This document shows positions 29,501 through 37,400 of a stretch of 64,000 nt of DNA, one piece after another; the first letter of the stretch is position 1; each line of letters opens with the position of its first letter. Below the pieces are notes generated by a model that was not told the DNA's origin, made no database searches, and was given only the letters and a program-made list of their open reading frames with translations. The stretch covers positions 8,474,326-8,538,325 of the forward strand of contig NC_020504.1 of the NCBI RefSeq assembly GCF_000349325.1. Direction: 5' to 3'. The DNA is from Streptomyces davaonensis JCM 4913 (lineage in GTDB: Bacteria; Actinomycetota; Actinomycetes; Streptomycetales; Streptomycetaceae). The position numbers were made by a program, and so were the translations under genes.

Positions 29501-30243
29501 CGCCCGAGAGCCATCAGTCCAAGTTCATCGGCACGCCGACGAAGACGGTCTTCGGAGGCGGCGGCCAGGACCCCGGCTCGGCTCAGCCGCCTGGCTGGGG
29601 CGATGTGACGGAACGGGGGCTGAGCGAAGGCGCCCGCTGGGTCCGCATGCACCTGCTGCCCGAGCGGATCGGCGGCAGAGCCACCGGAAACAACCTGGTG
29701 CCGGCGCGCGGTCCGGAAACGAACATCAAGGCTCGCGAAGAGATCGAGGACAAGGCATACCAGGCGATCGGGGGCACGGAAACCATCATCTGGTATCACT
29801 CCGGCGCCGAGTTCAATCACACCGACTGGCCGCACCTGCCGAGCCGCATCCATGCCGAGTTCGGCGGCTACGACAAGGTCGGCGGCACCGGAAAGAGCCG
29901 GGAGGACTGGCGCGAGAAGGGCGAGACGAAGAACTGGAGCCAGGACCCCGACCCGATCGCCGACAACGAGAAGACACGCCTGGCCATCAACTCGGTCGGC
30001 AGCCCAGCCATTCACGCCAGGCTCCTGGGACACAAGCACCCGAATCTCGCCGAGCACTTCCGCGACGCACGCAAGGACATGATCAAAAAGGGTGGCCGAT
30101 TCACGCGGGACGGCGGCGAGGCTCAATTGAGAAGTGTCATGGAAGCGTACGCGAGGGGCACCAAGATCTCCTTGGCCGGATTGGATGTCATGGTGGAGAA
30201 CTACGAGAAATTGATCGAGGCCGGCGAAGTGAGCTGGAGTTGA
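23500..30243 (+). CDS. Giant DUF4157 (eCIS-core) protein with nuclease-like C-terminal toxin segment
   Basis: A 2247-residue protein. Residues 1-35 are a basic tail; about 41-118 form a DUF4157 domain with HExxH motif HELLH (110-114), the domain that marks eCIS cargo. Then comes an ordered helical part to about 255, an acidic/Ala/Gly/Pro-rich linker to about 960, a charged coiled coil (about 1118-1254), amphipathic and hydrophobic helices (about 1254-1600), an Arg/Lys/Asp/Pro-rich stretch (about 1600-1860) and a C-terminal globular segment (about 1861-2247). The latter has H2051-L-L, IGG, NNLVP (N2064/N2065) and N2075 followed by Glu, resembling the GHL...GG...NLVP...N pattern of His-Me-finger nucleases in polymorphic toxins. 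Likely an injected effector, and possibly the tape measure. Good ribosome site (GGGGAGG). Confidence 0.85.
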   Translation: MSNSRAQEAGSKQTAEQRRRKRKERAAKSRTPEPKNMVSGAGQPLDPGVRRELEERLGHDLSRVRLHTGRDAGQLTDLLGADAVAVGQDVFFGEGAYKPGTDEGLRLLAHELLHTVQNPHGLGTLRAGRELGAVSLPQQAIEREAETAAQDLVRQPEVAGATEVSEGQATPGWLRYATVDADRRRMEQLDPATLVDRLANGLLRSLRGDPEDRSGRVRLQLAQLAPEVQDVVLDRLGIRLPTPVVDRLLDLVEETEQGPLPLDAAPAPGAVPGGAEEIEGEREPEEREPAEGERPGAEDTRETEDEQDSEGQGPDSEDQEPSGERQDGPARVREQSAGQQQERSQDREAERSASGRDAQKDAGDERKDAAGTKREQQDQDRAEEKEEDASEESAQEPEKQAAEEEPEQAGTAAGQAPAPAPVDRAGAEPGERPRTGDDPRAARSVGDPENEQDADDEPLGLETESELDDTDSEPDGDDGTTGRAADGEAPTDDGTANDPRLFVRRKKSAPLAPALGLAGSASGADEAQAAVQAEPDADTAVRTDEDESEDRAAQELAELMSADPDTAPDGAAGSSGAGLPTAPGAAGTAASVAGTGAENDGAPERQEDAEAARRDEEARAADGAAGPDSAPAPGEAAGPEQLAKADEDARTQATGAQSGADGGSRGTSAGTAKESAGQQTGADKGSEKAGDKAGDKAGDKGGTNAAEKPAEKPASKPAQQGADQGSTSGQDTTGGRTALEGNGVTEGKGDATSSGPVTGPEKVSAPGPAAAPDLAPGNGPAPRSAGPEARTNTPKGTQAPAATGSRPRPTGGKRQAARQAAKTARKSGGGGGARTASAPAPVRSGGRGGGRGAPAGGAKAKKEAPAPDVSNATPESGLSTAAGLKPHQMLETLKGVDGAVGRSVAKERTALRKAPPKTQRPSGSPRTVPGGPTPAAPGAYTNAKVARTEAAAGKTPEITGEQKPEGEVPGANVPEPSWWDIGLTVAAQLFGKLLKEILPLDDLIDSILGLPTHDDGLRGAKVGDAPRLPLENDSDPQRTDEQSGRLDERKNELHRSGREDAARPMGEDEIYPDVPKETLTGKVPGGKGGAKSGGPRSVSGGVPIESASAVAEHDRGPQIQAGFADGRQKMGQERKAKDKKAADDRKDYDDNLQREVTASGRKQADARNKGRSDIADSRDRWRKEQDDKNGEIDDKKGKKYDQVRKDIKKKEEDTDKDVDKRTEDDNKKIETEQTNAERDAEKKQDEGKDDADNWLEEAIEKLKEFFEGIKNAIKSIFEKARQAVTDLIDKFKQQVFKLIDDARNWVIDQINTFADALIALGDELLADYPAMRDKWRNTIDGARDWAVEKVNQFADALKEVAGKLLDGLCGALLAGLDLLETGLLAAVDIAETVTVGALEFGAAAVAALGEWAAIFNDIVSDPGDWISKAGAAAETGAKEHLFNEVKTAVKAWFDQKVQEIIGIPMEDFQALIDGGVTVDQMAQMAWDEAVPQLPVIIGVLVVEKVVAKLIPGAGWVMAIIDALQTAWGALSEILAAFGAFMDFLKSVKSGNGALPFAKAVAAGVVALLELIYTFLIEGVGRFMGKVADRLGDMLKKIRTKKDKPDAGGSDAPDKPKNDKPKDDRPKDEKPKDDRPKDDDPRDTDRTTDRPAPRKPSADQKSRPPSRPRPGKRSSPEKKRRPAHGTRPKKRRDDDERREEGRDVNAARRRARDADRRTGDNDRDDRTGTPTRRGPARDTLRKDDRDRTRDRDRDAKDTRPDRRTDDRRRDDKDRDRRRDDRPGRVRRARQTLKSARNRARRAARKLYGKARRRLGSRLNDRLRRLRDRWRRRRDRMRDDRGRRRPGRDRRRDRRDDTKEAVDLPQVRFADADDGERHTLRFHGRGPRAPLYIHSTPQEVPPFMAAWRKDLDRPEAKQDRAKQQEYMSAAEQEYRTALGIQARIPTQTDEVKRKREAEKNKRELAAQMKQFANQARNRLYFDVPPELLQPFHNISLRKDQRRPPESHQSKFIGTPTKTVFGGGGQDPGSAQPPGWGDVTERGLSEGARWVRMHLLPERIGGRATGNNLVPARGPETNIKAREEIEDKAYQAIGGTETIIWYHSGAEFNHTDWPHLPSRIHAEFGGYDKVGGTGKSREDWREKGETKNWSQDPDPIADNEKTRLAINSVGSPAIHARLLGHKHPNLAEHFRDARKDMIKKGGRFTRDGGEAQLRSVMEAYARGTKISLAGLDVMVENYEKLIEAGEVSWS
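25564..25599 (+). repeat. Three 12-base tandem repeats in the giant gene
   Basis: Three consecutive copies of GCGGGGGACAAG (the first ends in AAA) encode the repeated tetrapeptide K/G-A-G-D within the low-complexity linker. A slippage-prone coding microsatellite; length differences between strains would change linker length without a frameshift. Confidence 0.85.
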
Positions 30244-30251
30244 GGTGTGCC

Positions 30252-30953
30252 ATGACGGACAACAGTGAGGCCGAATTCCGCTATCCCTTCGAGGAACGCT
30301 GTGCCGCGGTCCTCCAGGAGATCAGGGAGACAGACGAGTTCGACGTGTATCGAGCGCAGCTCGGAGAAACGCTGTACGCCATGGACGTCGCGGAGAGCGT
30401 GTTCGAGTCTCTCGCCGAGACCGACGGTCTGCCGCTCGGTCCGCGCATCCAGGAGTACTTCTTCCGGTACGGCGCGATCGAGGCGGCCTGGCGGTCGCAG
30501 CGGCCCGATTCGCCCCTCGTCGGGGAATTCAAGCTCAATCACATCATGAGCGCACTCGTCAACAAGCGCATGAACAAGATCTGGAAGGGCGAGGACGACG
30601 AGGAGCGCGCCCTGTACAGCGAACTGCGCATCTTCGACGACACGCCCCAGACCGGCTCCGGCCGCATGTCGCTGCTGCGCGCGACCCCAGGAACGACCGA
30701 CCCCGAGGTCTGGTTCTTCGACATGCGTCAGGGCGCCATGCCCATGGAGCTCGACTACCCGGCCTATGTGGAGACCCTGCTCGTCACCAAGGGCGTGATC
30801 GGCTGGCAGTACCTGTACTGTGCGCCGGAATTCAGCGGTGAGGGCTTCTTCCCCCTCGTGGACGGACTCAGCGAAATGCTCGACGTCTTCCCCCGCCTCT
30901 TCCCCCACCACGACTACACAGACCTCCGCACCCGCCTCGAGGAGCGCCTGTGA
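30252..30953 (+). CDS. Candidate SUKH-like immunity protein
   Basis: A 233-residue soluble acidic protein directly after the giant gene. It does not resemble any structural injection-system component. Features fit the SUKH (SMI1/KNR4) immunity superfamily: GLPLGPRIQEYFFRYG resembles the family's LP...F...G opening, followed by strands (VWFFDMRQG) and a helix with YVETLLVTKGVIGWQYLY, similar to the Y-x-x-x-L...G-x-x-x-x-Q ending. SUKH proteins neutralise mostly nuclease toxins, matching the neighbour. ATG 30252 has TGAGGTG upstream; a TTG at 30240 overlapping the toxin stop is less likely. The stop overlaps the next gene's GTG. By-eye assignment. Confidence 0.6.
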   Translation: MTDNSEAEFRYPFEERCAAVLQEIRETDEFDVYRAQLGETLYAMDVAESVFESLAETDGLPLGPRIQEYFFRYGAIEAAWRSQRPDSPLVGEFKLNHIMSALVNKRMNKIWKGEDDEERALYSELRIFDDTPQTGSGRMSLLRATPGTTDPEVWFFDMRQGAMPMELDYPAYVETLLVTKGVIGWQYLYCAPEFSGEGFFPLVDGLSEMLDVFPRLFPHHDYTDLRTRLEERL

Positions 30954-31636
30954 CCCGCTACGCCGACATCCCCAAGCCCATCCGCTCCGGCATAGTCGTC
31001 GTCGACCCCGACACCGGCGCCCCGCAACGCGTCATCGTGCTCCAGTTCAACCCGGACACCCTGGAGCGCAGCGTCGCCCCCCAGTCTGCGGGTGACGGCG
31101 GTGACGCCGGTGGCGGTGGCACCGGGAGCGGGGACCGCAACGAGGCCCTGCGGCTCAAGGGCCCCGCGCAGGAGACCTGGAAGTTCACCGCCGAGATCGA
31201 CGCCACCGACCAGTTCGAGATCGCCGCGCCCGACGGGATCCACCCGCAGCTCGCCACGCTGGAGATGCTGGTGCAGCCCACCACCGCCCAACTGCGCGCC
31301 GCGAGCAAGCTGTCGCAGAAGGGTGCCATCGAGATCAGCCCGATCGAGATGCCGCTCACCCTGTTCACCTGGGGCAGCAAGCGGGTGATGCCGGTACGGC
31401 TCACCGAACTGTCCGTCAACGAGTCCGCGTTCGACGTGAATCTCAACCCGATCCGCGCCTCCCTCTCCATCGGCCTGAAGATCCTCACCGTCAGCGATCT
31501 CCCGGCCGGCCACCGGGGCGCGGACCTCTACCTCGCCCATCTCGCGCAGAAGGAGCGGCTCGCCGCCGCCGCGCGGGGCGGCAGCACGGGCGGGCTCGGG
31601 CTCGCCGGAACCAACGTCTTCAGCGGAAGGGGCTGA
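30950..31636 (+). CDS. Tube-baseplate adaptor (Pvc7 N-terminal-like)
   Basis: A 228-residue protein matching the adaptor that joins the first tube ring to the baseplate hub in eCIS: VIVLQFNPDTLERSVAP at the N-terminus, LKGPAQETWKFTAEIDATDQ, IEMPLTLFTWGSKRVMPVRL and the LNPIRASLSIGLKIL strand. In PVC this fold and a LysM module occur in one protein; here the LysM is a separate gene 9 bases downstream. GTG 30950 overlaps the stop of the preceding candidate immunity gene (GTGA). The run Asp/Gly at 50-62 is a disordered loop. Confidence 0.85.
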   Translation: MTRYADIPKPIRSGIVVVDPDTGAPQRVIVLQFNPDTLERSVAPQSAGDGGDAGGGGTGSGDRNEALRLKGPAQETWKFTAEIDATDQFEIAAPDGIHPQLATLEMLVQPTTAQLRAASKLSQKGAIEISPIEMPLTLFTWGSKRVMPVRLTELSVNESAFDVNLNPIRASLSIGLKILTVSDLPAGHRGADLYLAHLAQKERLAAAARGGSTGGLGLAGTNVFSGRG

Positions 31637-31645
31637 GCCGCACCC

Positions 31646-32011
31646 ATGGCCGACACCGAGCCGTACGAGAACGCCTTCGACGCGATACCCGGCGCCCACC
31701 CCTACCCCCGCACCAGCCGCTACCACGACGCCGAGATCGGCATCCACCGGCAGCCCGACGGCACCGAAGTCCGGTACACCAAGCGCCGGTTGCTGCCACC
31801 GCTCGACCAGGACGAGACGGTGGGCCACACGGTCGCCGCCGGTGAGCGCCCCGATCTGCTGGGCCAGCGCTACTTCGGCGACCCCGCCCAGTGGTGGCAG
31901 ATCGCCGACGCCAACCCCGTACTCGATCCCGAGGGGTTGACCGACGAGCCCGGGCGGGTCATCGGCATTCCGCTGACCGGCGGATTCCCCCGCGGAGACC
32001 GGCGTGTTTGA
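31646..32011 (+). CDS. Small LysM-like baseplate protein
   Basis: A 121-residue protein with a LysM-like module in its second half: VGHTVAAGERPDLLGQRYFG, then PAQWWQIADANP and a final VIGIPL. Such gpX/gp53-type proteins lock the hub to the wedges in contractile tails. It is translated with the adaptor upstream and overlaps the hub gene by 8 bases. A peptidoglycan-binding role is unlikely inside a baseplate. Confidence 0.85.
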   Translation: MADTEPYENAFDAIPGAHPYPRTSRYHDAEIGIHRQPDGTEVRYTKRRLLPPLDQDETVGHTVAAGERPDLLGQRYFGDPAQWWQIADANPVLDPEGLTDEPGRVIGIPLTGGFPRGDRRV

Positions 32012-33143
32012 TCAGCCCGTGGGGCAGGGCCCCGTCCATCTCACCCTCCTCATGGGACCCAAGCTCGCCCGGCCCGTCCCCGCCGAGGTCACCGAGGCAC
32101 TGCTCACCGCCCAGATCACCGCAACGGCGGGCGAACGCAGCGGCTTCCAGCTGGCCTTCGACCTCACCAAGAACGGCATCATCAGCCGGCGCCTGCTGCC
32201 CGAGGGGTTCTTCGACCCGAAGACGCGGATCATCGTCACGGTCAGTGTGAAGGGCACCGCGGAGGTGCTCTTCGACGGGCTGATCGTCCGCCATGAGGTC
32301 GGTGCCAGCAACCGGCCGGGGCACTCCACCCTCACCGTCACCGGCGAGGACCTGACGCTGCTGATGGACCTGGAGGAGCGCACCGCCTCCTACCCCAACC
32401 TGCCGCCCTCCGAGCGGGTCCTCGCCATCCTGCGCCGCTACTCCGACTACGGCGTCCGGCCCGACGTCTACACCGAGAAGGTCGCCCAGCCCCCGCACCA
32501 GGACCTGCGCGTCCACTACCAGACGGGCACCGATCTCCAGTACGTCACCGAACTCGCCCGTGCCAACGGCTACACCTTCTACCTGGAGCCCGGACCCAAC
32601 CCCGGCCAGTCCTCCGCCCGTTGGGGCCCCGAGGTCCGCCTCGGCATCCGCCAGCACGCCCTCAACGTCAACATGGACGCCCACTCCACCGTGGACCAGC
32701 TGACGTTCGCCTACGACGGCACCGCCCGCGAGGAGCCGCAGGCCCGCTGGCAGAACCCCGAGACCCGGCAGTCGGCCCTGCTCCCGCAGCCGTCGATCAG
32801 CCCCCTGCGCCCGCCCCTCGGCAAGCGGCCGACCCCGGCCCTGAAGCGCAGGACGCTGTCCGGCACCGCCAAGCAGCAACGCGAGCAGGCCGAGGCGGAG
32901 TTGCTGGCCCGTGCCGCGGTCTCCGCCGACGTCGTCTCCGGGTCCGGCTCCCTCGACGTCAACCGGCACGGCTATCTCCTCCACCCCCGCCGGCTCGTCG
33001 GCGTGCGCGGCGCCGGACGCGCCTATGACGGCGACTACTTCGTCAAGTCCGTCACCCACAACCTCCGCCCGGGCTCGTACCAGCAGAACTTCACGCTCTC
33101 CCGCGAGGGCCTCGAAGCCCGCAGCGACTACGTAAGGCCCTGA
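32004..33143 (+). CDS. Baseplate hub protein (gpD/gp27-like)
   Basis: A 379-residue hub subunit of the phage late-control-D/VgrG family, forming the trimeric base through which the spike passes. Seen: STLTVTGEDLTLLMDLEER, the LRVHYQTGTDLQYVTELARANGYTFYLEPG stretch typical of gpD/VgrG, and the C-terminal YFVKSVTHNLRPGSYQQNFT. A Pro-rich insertion lies around 265-290. The OB-fold/needle part normally fused in VgrG is a separate gene (33170). GTG start overlapping the LysM gene. Confidence 0.88.
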   Translation: MFDQPVGQGPVHLTLLMGPKLARPVPAEVTEALLTAQITATAGERSGFQLAFDLTKNGIISRRLLPEGFFDPKTRIIVTVSVKGTAEVLFDGLIVRHEVGASNRPGHSTLTVTGEDLTLLMDLEERTASYPNLPPSERVLAILRRYSDYGVRPDVYTEKVAQPPHQDLRVHYQTGTDLQYVTELARANGYTFYLEPGPNPGQSSARWGPEVRLGIRQHALNVNMDAHSTVDQLTFAYDGTAREEPQARWQNPETRQSALLPQPSISPLRPPLGKRPTPALKRRTLSGTAKQQREQAEAELLARAAVSADVVSGSGSLDVNRHGYLLHPRRLVGVRGAGRAYDGDYFVKSVTHNLRPGSYQQNFTLSREGLEARSDYVRP

Positions 33144-33169
33144 AAGCCCCAAGCCCGGAAGGCACAAGC

Positions 33170-33706
33170 ATGGCGGCACCCAGCAATCGCTACCTCGGCA
33201 AGTTCCGCGGCCGGGTCGTCGACAACGACGATCCGCTGCGCATCGGCCGGATCACCGTCGAGGTCCCGGACGTGCTCGGCGACGAGCCGTCCACCTGGGC
33301 GCTGCCCTGTCTGCCGTTCACCGGGCCCGAGGCCGGCCAGTTCGTGGTGCCGCCGCCCGGCACCGGCGTGTGGGTGGAGTTCGAGCAGGGCGACCCCAGC
33401 TTCCCGGTGTGGACGGGCTGTTGGTACGGCGCCGCCGAGGAACTGCCGCCCGACGCGCGCCGCGAGCTCCAGGCGAACTCACCGAGCAAGCCGGTCGTCG
33501 TGCAGACACCGGGGAACCACAAGCTCGTCCTGAACGACACGCCCGGCGCTGAGCAGGGGATCCTCCTCCAGGCCCAGGGCGGCGCCTACATCCGCATCAC
33601 CCAGGAAGCCGTGGTCATCGCGACCGGCGCGGGCGCCGAGGTCATCCTGCGCGGCCGTGAAGTGACCATCAACGAGGGCCAGTTGACCGTGCTCTCGAAG
33701 CGATAG
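33170..33706 (+). CDS. Baseplate spike protein (gp5/gpV OB-fold type)
   Basis: A 178-residue protein. The N-terminal OB-fold (about 8-85; KFRGRVVDNDDPLRIGRITV, WALPCLPFTGP, PPPGTGVWVEFEQGDPSFPVW) is followed by a repetitive beta-strand region (KLVLNDTPGAEQGILLQAQ through VEVILRGREVTI), the triple-stranded needle. The PAAR gene follows after 20 bases, so needle and tip assemble together. The split from the hub gene is as in T4-like phages and unlike one-piece VgrG. Confidence 0.9.
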   Translation: MAAPSNRYLGKFRGRVVDNDDPLRIGRITVEVPDVLGDEPSTWALPCLPFTGPEAGQFVVPPPGTGVWVEFEQGDPSFPVWTGCWYGAAEELPPDARRELQANSPSKPVVVQTPGNHKLVLNDTPGAEQGILLQAQGGAYIRITQEAVVIATGAGAEVILRGREVTINEGQLTVLSKR

Positions 33707-33726
33707 AAGACGGGGGACGAACCAAG

Positions 33727-34065
33727 TTGTCCGGGAGTCTGCTCGACGCGGGAGCCGTGATCGGCTGTCCGCACGGCGGCCGCGCCAGCGCCGCCACCCC
33801 ACCGACCGCCGCCGTGCTCATCGACGGCCAAGCCGCCGTCACGGCCGCGCACCAGTACCTCGTCACCGGCTGCCCGCACATCGTGGACGGTGTGCCCACG
33901 CCCTGCGTCTCGGTGCGCTTCAGCCCCGACGGCGCCACCGGCGTCACGGTCGACGGCGCGTCCGTGCTGCTGGACACCTCCGCGGCCCAGTGCCTGAGCG
34001 CGGCCCTCGTCCCGCAGGGACCGCCCGTCGTCCAGGCCGCGCAGCGAAAGGTCACCGTCCGATGA
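33727..34065 (+). CDS. PAAR-repeat tip protein
   Basis: A 112-residue PAAR-like protein forming the sharp cone on the spike. It shows the opening GSLLDAGAVIGCPHGGRAS and the repeat VTGCPHIVDGVPTPCV with His/Cys residues that can hold the tip metal. The TTG start at 33727 gives the canonical N-terminus, with GGGGGA upstream; no ATG or GTG exists nearby in frame. Stop overlaps the gp25 ATG (ATGA). No C-terminal toxin extension is present. Confidence 0.88.
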   Translation: MSGSLLDAGAVIGCPHGGRASAATPPTAAVLIDGQAAVTAAHQYLVTGCPHIVDGVPTPCVSVRFSPDGATGVTVDGASVLLDTSAAQCLSAALVPQGPPVVQAAQRKVTVR

Positions 34066-34442
34066 GCCCACGCACCCGCAGCGACATCGCCTTCCCCTTC
34101 CGGCCCGACCGCCGAGGCCGCACCGCGCACGCCACGCACGGCGAACACGTCCACGACCTCATCGAGCAACTGCTGTTCACCAGCCCCGGCGAGCGAGTCA
34201 TGCGCCCCGATTTCGGCTGCGGACTGCTCGATCTGGTCTTCGCGCCGACCAGCCCGGAGCTGGTCAGCACCCTCGAACTGTCCGTGCACGCCGCGCTCCA
34301 GCGCTGGCTCGGCGACCTCATCGAGGTCGAGGCCCTCGACGTGATCGGCGACGACCACACCGTCCGCGTCCACCTGTCCTACGTGCTGCGCGCGACCGGC
34401 GCCCGCCGCGACGACGTCTTCGAAGGGAGGGCCGCCGCATGA
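34062..34442 (+). CDS. Baseplate wedge protein gp25
   Basis: A 126-residue GPW/gp25 protein, the wedge component that nucleates sheath assembly at the baseplate. Signature stretches: SDIAFPFRPDRRGR, HVHDLIEQLLFTSPGERVMRPDFGCGLLDLVF and LSVHAALQRWLGDLIEV. The EPR-like loop (GERVMRPDFG) is the family core. It overlaps both neighbours by 4 bases. Confidence 0.93.
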   Translation: MSPRTRSDIAFPFRPDRRGRTAHATHGEHVHDLIEQLLFTSPGERVMRPDFGCGLLDLVFAPTSPELVSTLELSVHAALQRWLGDLIEVEALDVIGDDHTVRVHLSYVLRATGARRDDVFEGRAAA

Positions 34443-37400
34443 GCCGCCGTACCAAGGTGCGCGCCGCCCAACTGGGCGGAGTCGACGCCGTCGAGGTCAG
34501 CGACGACGGGCTGCTGCTCACCGTCACCTTCCTCGGCAAGGCCCCGCACGGCCTCGGCCCGGAGAACGTCCGCATCGACGGCGGCCGCCGGATCACCGGC
34601 ATCACCGCCGTGGACCTCAGCGTCGAGCGGGAGGAGGACCCCGAACTCGACGACCGGCTCCATGTCACCCTCGACCGGGCCGGGGACACCTCCCGCTACC
34701 GGCTCTCCCTCGTCGAGGCCGACCCCTACGGCCGCCCCGGCACGGACCCCTTCCGCGGCTTCGACCAGCGCTATCACAGCGCGGAGTTCTCCTTCCGGCC
34801 CGACTGCCCGACCCCCTTCGACTGCAAGGAGGAGGAACACGGGAACGGGGACTTCCCGGCGGCGCCCGTCATCGACTACACGGCCCGCGACTACGACACC
34901 ATCCGCAAGCTCCTGCTGGACCGGCTCGCGCTCACCACGCCCGACTGGGTCGAGCGCAACCCCGCCGACCTCGGCATCACCCTGGTCGAACTCCTCGCCC
35001 ACACCGGTGACCTGATCAGCTATCAGCAGGACGCGGTCGCCACCGAGGCCTACCTCGACACCGCCCGCCGCCGCGTCTCCGTACGCCGTCACGTCCGGCT
35101 CATCGACTACGCCATGCACGACGGCTGCGCGGCCCGCGCCTACGTCGCCGTGGAGACCGCGGGCGACCACACCCTCGCCCCCGGCACGTACCGCTTCGCC
35201 TCCGTCGACGTGCGCACCCTCGACCCGCACGACCGGCCCGAGCCCGGCACCGTCGTCGACGAGATCGACCTCGGCGACCTCGACGAGCGGGGCTCGGTGG
35301 AGGTCTTCGAACCGGTCGTCACCGCCGACCCGCTCGAACTGCGCGTCGCCCACAACGCGATCCGCCTGTGGACCTGGGGAGGGGAGACGTGCGCGCTCCC
35401 CAAGGGCGCCACCTCCGCCACCCTGCGCGACGACTGGGTCGACCCGGAGACCTGCCGGGACCGCCGACTCGACCTCAGGCCCGGGGACGTGCTGATCCTG
35501 GAGGAGGTCAAGGGACCGCGCACCGGCACCCCCGGCGACGCCGACCCCGCCCACCGCCAGGCCGTCCGCCTGGTCTCCGTCACCCCCGCCGTCGACCGCA
35601 TCGAGGACCAGCCCGTCCTGGAGGTCACCTGGGCCGCCGAGGACGCCCTGCGCTTCCCGCTCTGCCTGACCACGCGCGGCGGCCGCGACTGCCTGCCCGT
35701 CGAGGACGTGACCCTGGCCCGCGGCAATGTCGTCCTCGTCGACCACGGCCGCACCCTGACCGGCCTGCCCGAGACCTTCACCGTGCCGCAGGACCCCGCC
35801 GTCGTCGCCCCCTGCGACCCTCCCGCCTTCGGCTGCTGGGACGCCGAGGAGGGCAACGCGCCCGCCCGGATCGTCAACTCCCTGACGGAACAGACGGAAT
35901 CCGGTTCGCTGTTGCGCCCGGACGACATCCGTGAGCTTTTCACCGTCGTCGGCGAACGGCCCACGACCCGCGCCGGACTCGGCCTCCAGCGCGCCGGACA
36001 GCGCCACGAACAGGTCGTCCCCGGCACGGCCTACGCCCAGGCCGCCGCCTTGCGCCGGCTGCTCGCCCAGTCCGTCTACCCGGGCATCCGGCCCCGTTTC
36101 CGGCCCGTCCTCGGCCGTACCCCCGTCACCCAGGCCGTCCCCTTCCCCGACCCCGGCACGATCGCCGCCGGACAGGCCGAGCGGATCGCCGCCATCCCCG
36201 GTCGGATCCGGCAGCGGCTGGTCGAGCTGTGGCACAGCGCCCGCGACCGGGACGGCCTCGGCGAGGAGGAGATCACCGAACTCACCGTCGTCTACGGCCT
36301 GAAGGTCGTGGAGCGCCTCGAACTGCGCCGCCATCCCGAGCGCGCCCTGCGCGAACTTCTGCACCGCAGCGACCGATTGCTCGACGCCAAGCTGCGCCGA
36401 GTCGAGGTCCTCACGGCACGGGCCCGCGCCGGAACCGTCCTCGACGCCCACATCGCCTGGGAGATCGCGCACAGTTGGGGCCCGCCGTACGCGGCCGGAC
36501 TCCACCCCGGCGAGCCCGTGCTGCGTGGCTCCGCGACCGGCGCGCTCGCCCAGGACCCGCGGCATGCCCTGCCCGCCGTACGGCTGCACGAGGAGGACCT
36601 GGTGTGGCGGCCGCGCCGTGACCTGCTCGACAGCGGGTCGCGTGACCGGCACTTCGTCGGTGAACTGGAGGACGACGGCCGGCTCGCCCTGCGCTTCGGT
36701 GATGGGCGGCACGGCGCGCGGCCCACTCCGGGCGCCCGGCTCACCGCGGTGTACCGGCTCGGCGGCGGCACCGCGGGCAACGTCGGCGCCGAGGCCGTCA
36801 ACCACCTCGTCGTCGCCCTCGACTGCGAGCACCCGCCCGCCGCCGTGGTCCGCAACCCGCTGCCCGCCACCGGCGGCACCGATCCCGAACCACTGGAACA
36901 GGTACGCCAGTTGGCCCCGCTCGATCTGCGCCGCACCCGGCTGCGCGCGGTCACCGCCGAGGACTATGCGACCCTCGCCGGCGCCTTGCCCGGCGTCCAG
37001 CGTGCCGCCGCCGAACTCCGCTGGACCGGCAGCGTCCAGGAGGCGCACATCGCCGTCGACGCCCTCGGCAGCGGGGCGCCGACGCCGGCACTGCTCGACG
37101 CGGTCACCCAGGCGCTGGAGACGTACCGGCGCATCGGCCACGACCTCGTCGTCGGCCCCGCCAGGCTCGTCCCGCTCGACATCGGGCTGACCGTGTGCGC
37201 GCTGCCCGGTCACCAGCACGGGCAGATCCTGGCCGAGCTGTACCGCGTGCTCGGCGCGGGCCCGGGCGGTTTCTTTCACCCGGACACCCAGACCTTCGGC
37301 GAGTCCGTCCGGCTCAGCCGGCTGGTCGCCGTCGCGGCGGCGGTCCCCGGCGTGGAGAGCGTCGAAGTCACCCGGCTGCAAAGGCTGTTCGAACAGGACC

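Noticed and set aside
24559..30126. 1855-codon open frame on the minus strand opposite the giant gene
   Set aside because: Antisense shadow: high GC at third positions suppresses stops. The plus frame has a ribosome site, DUF4157 domain and operon context.
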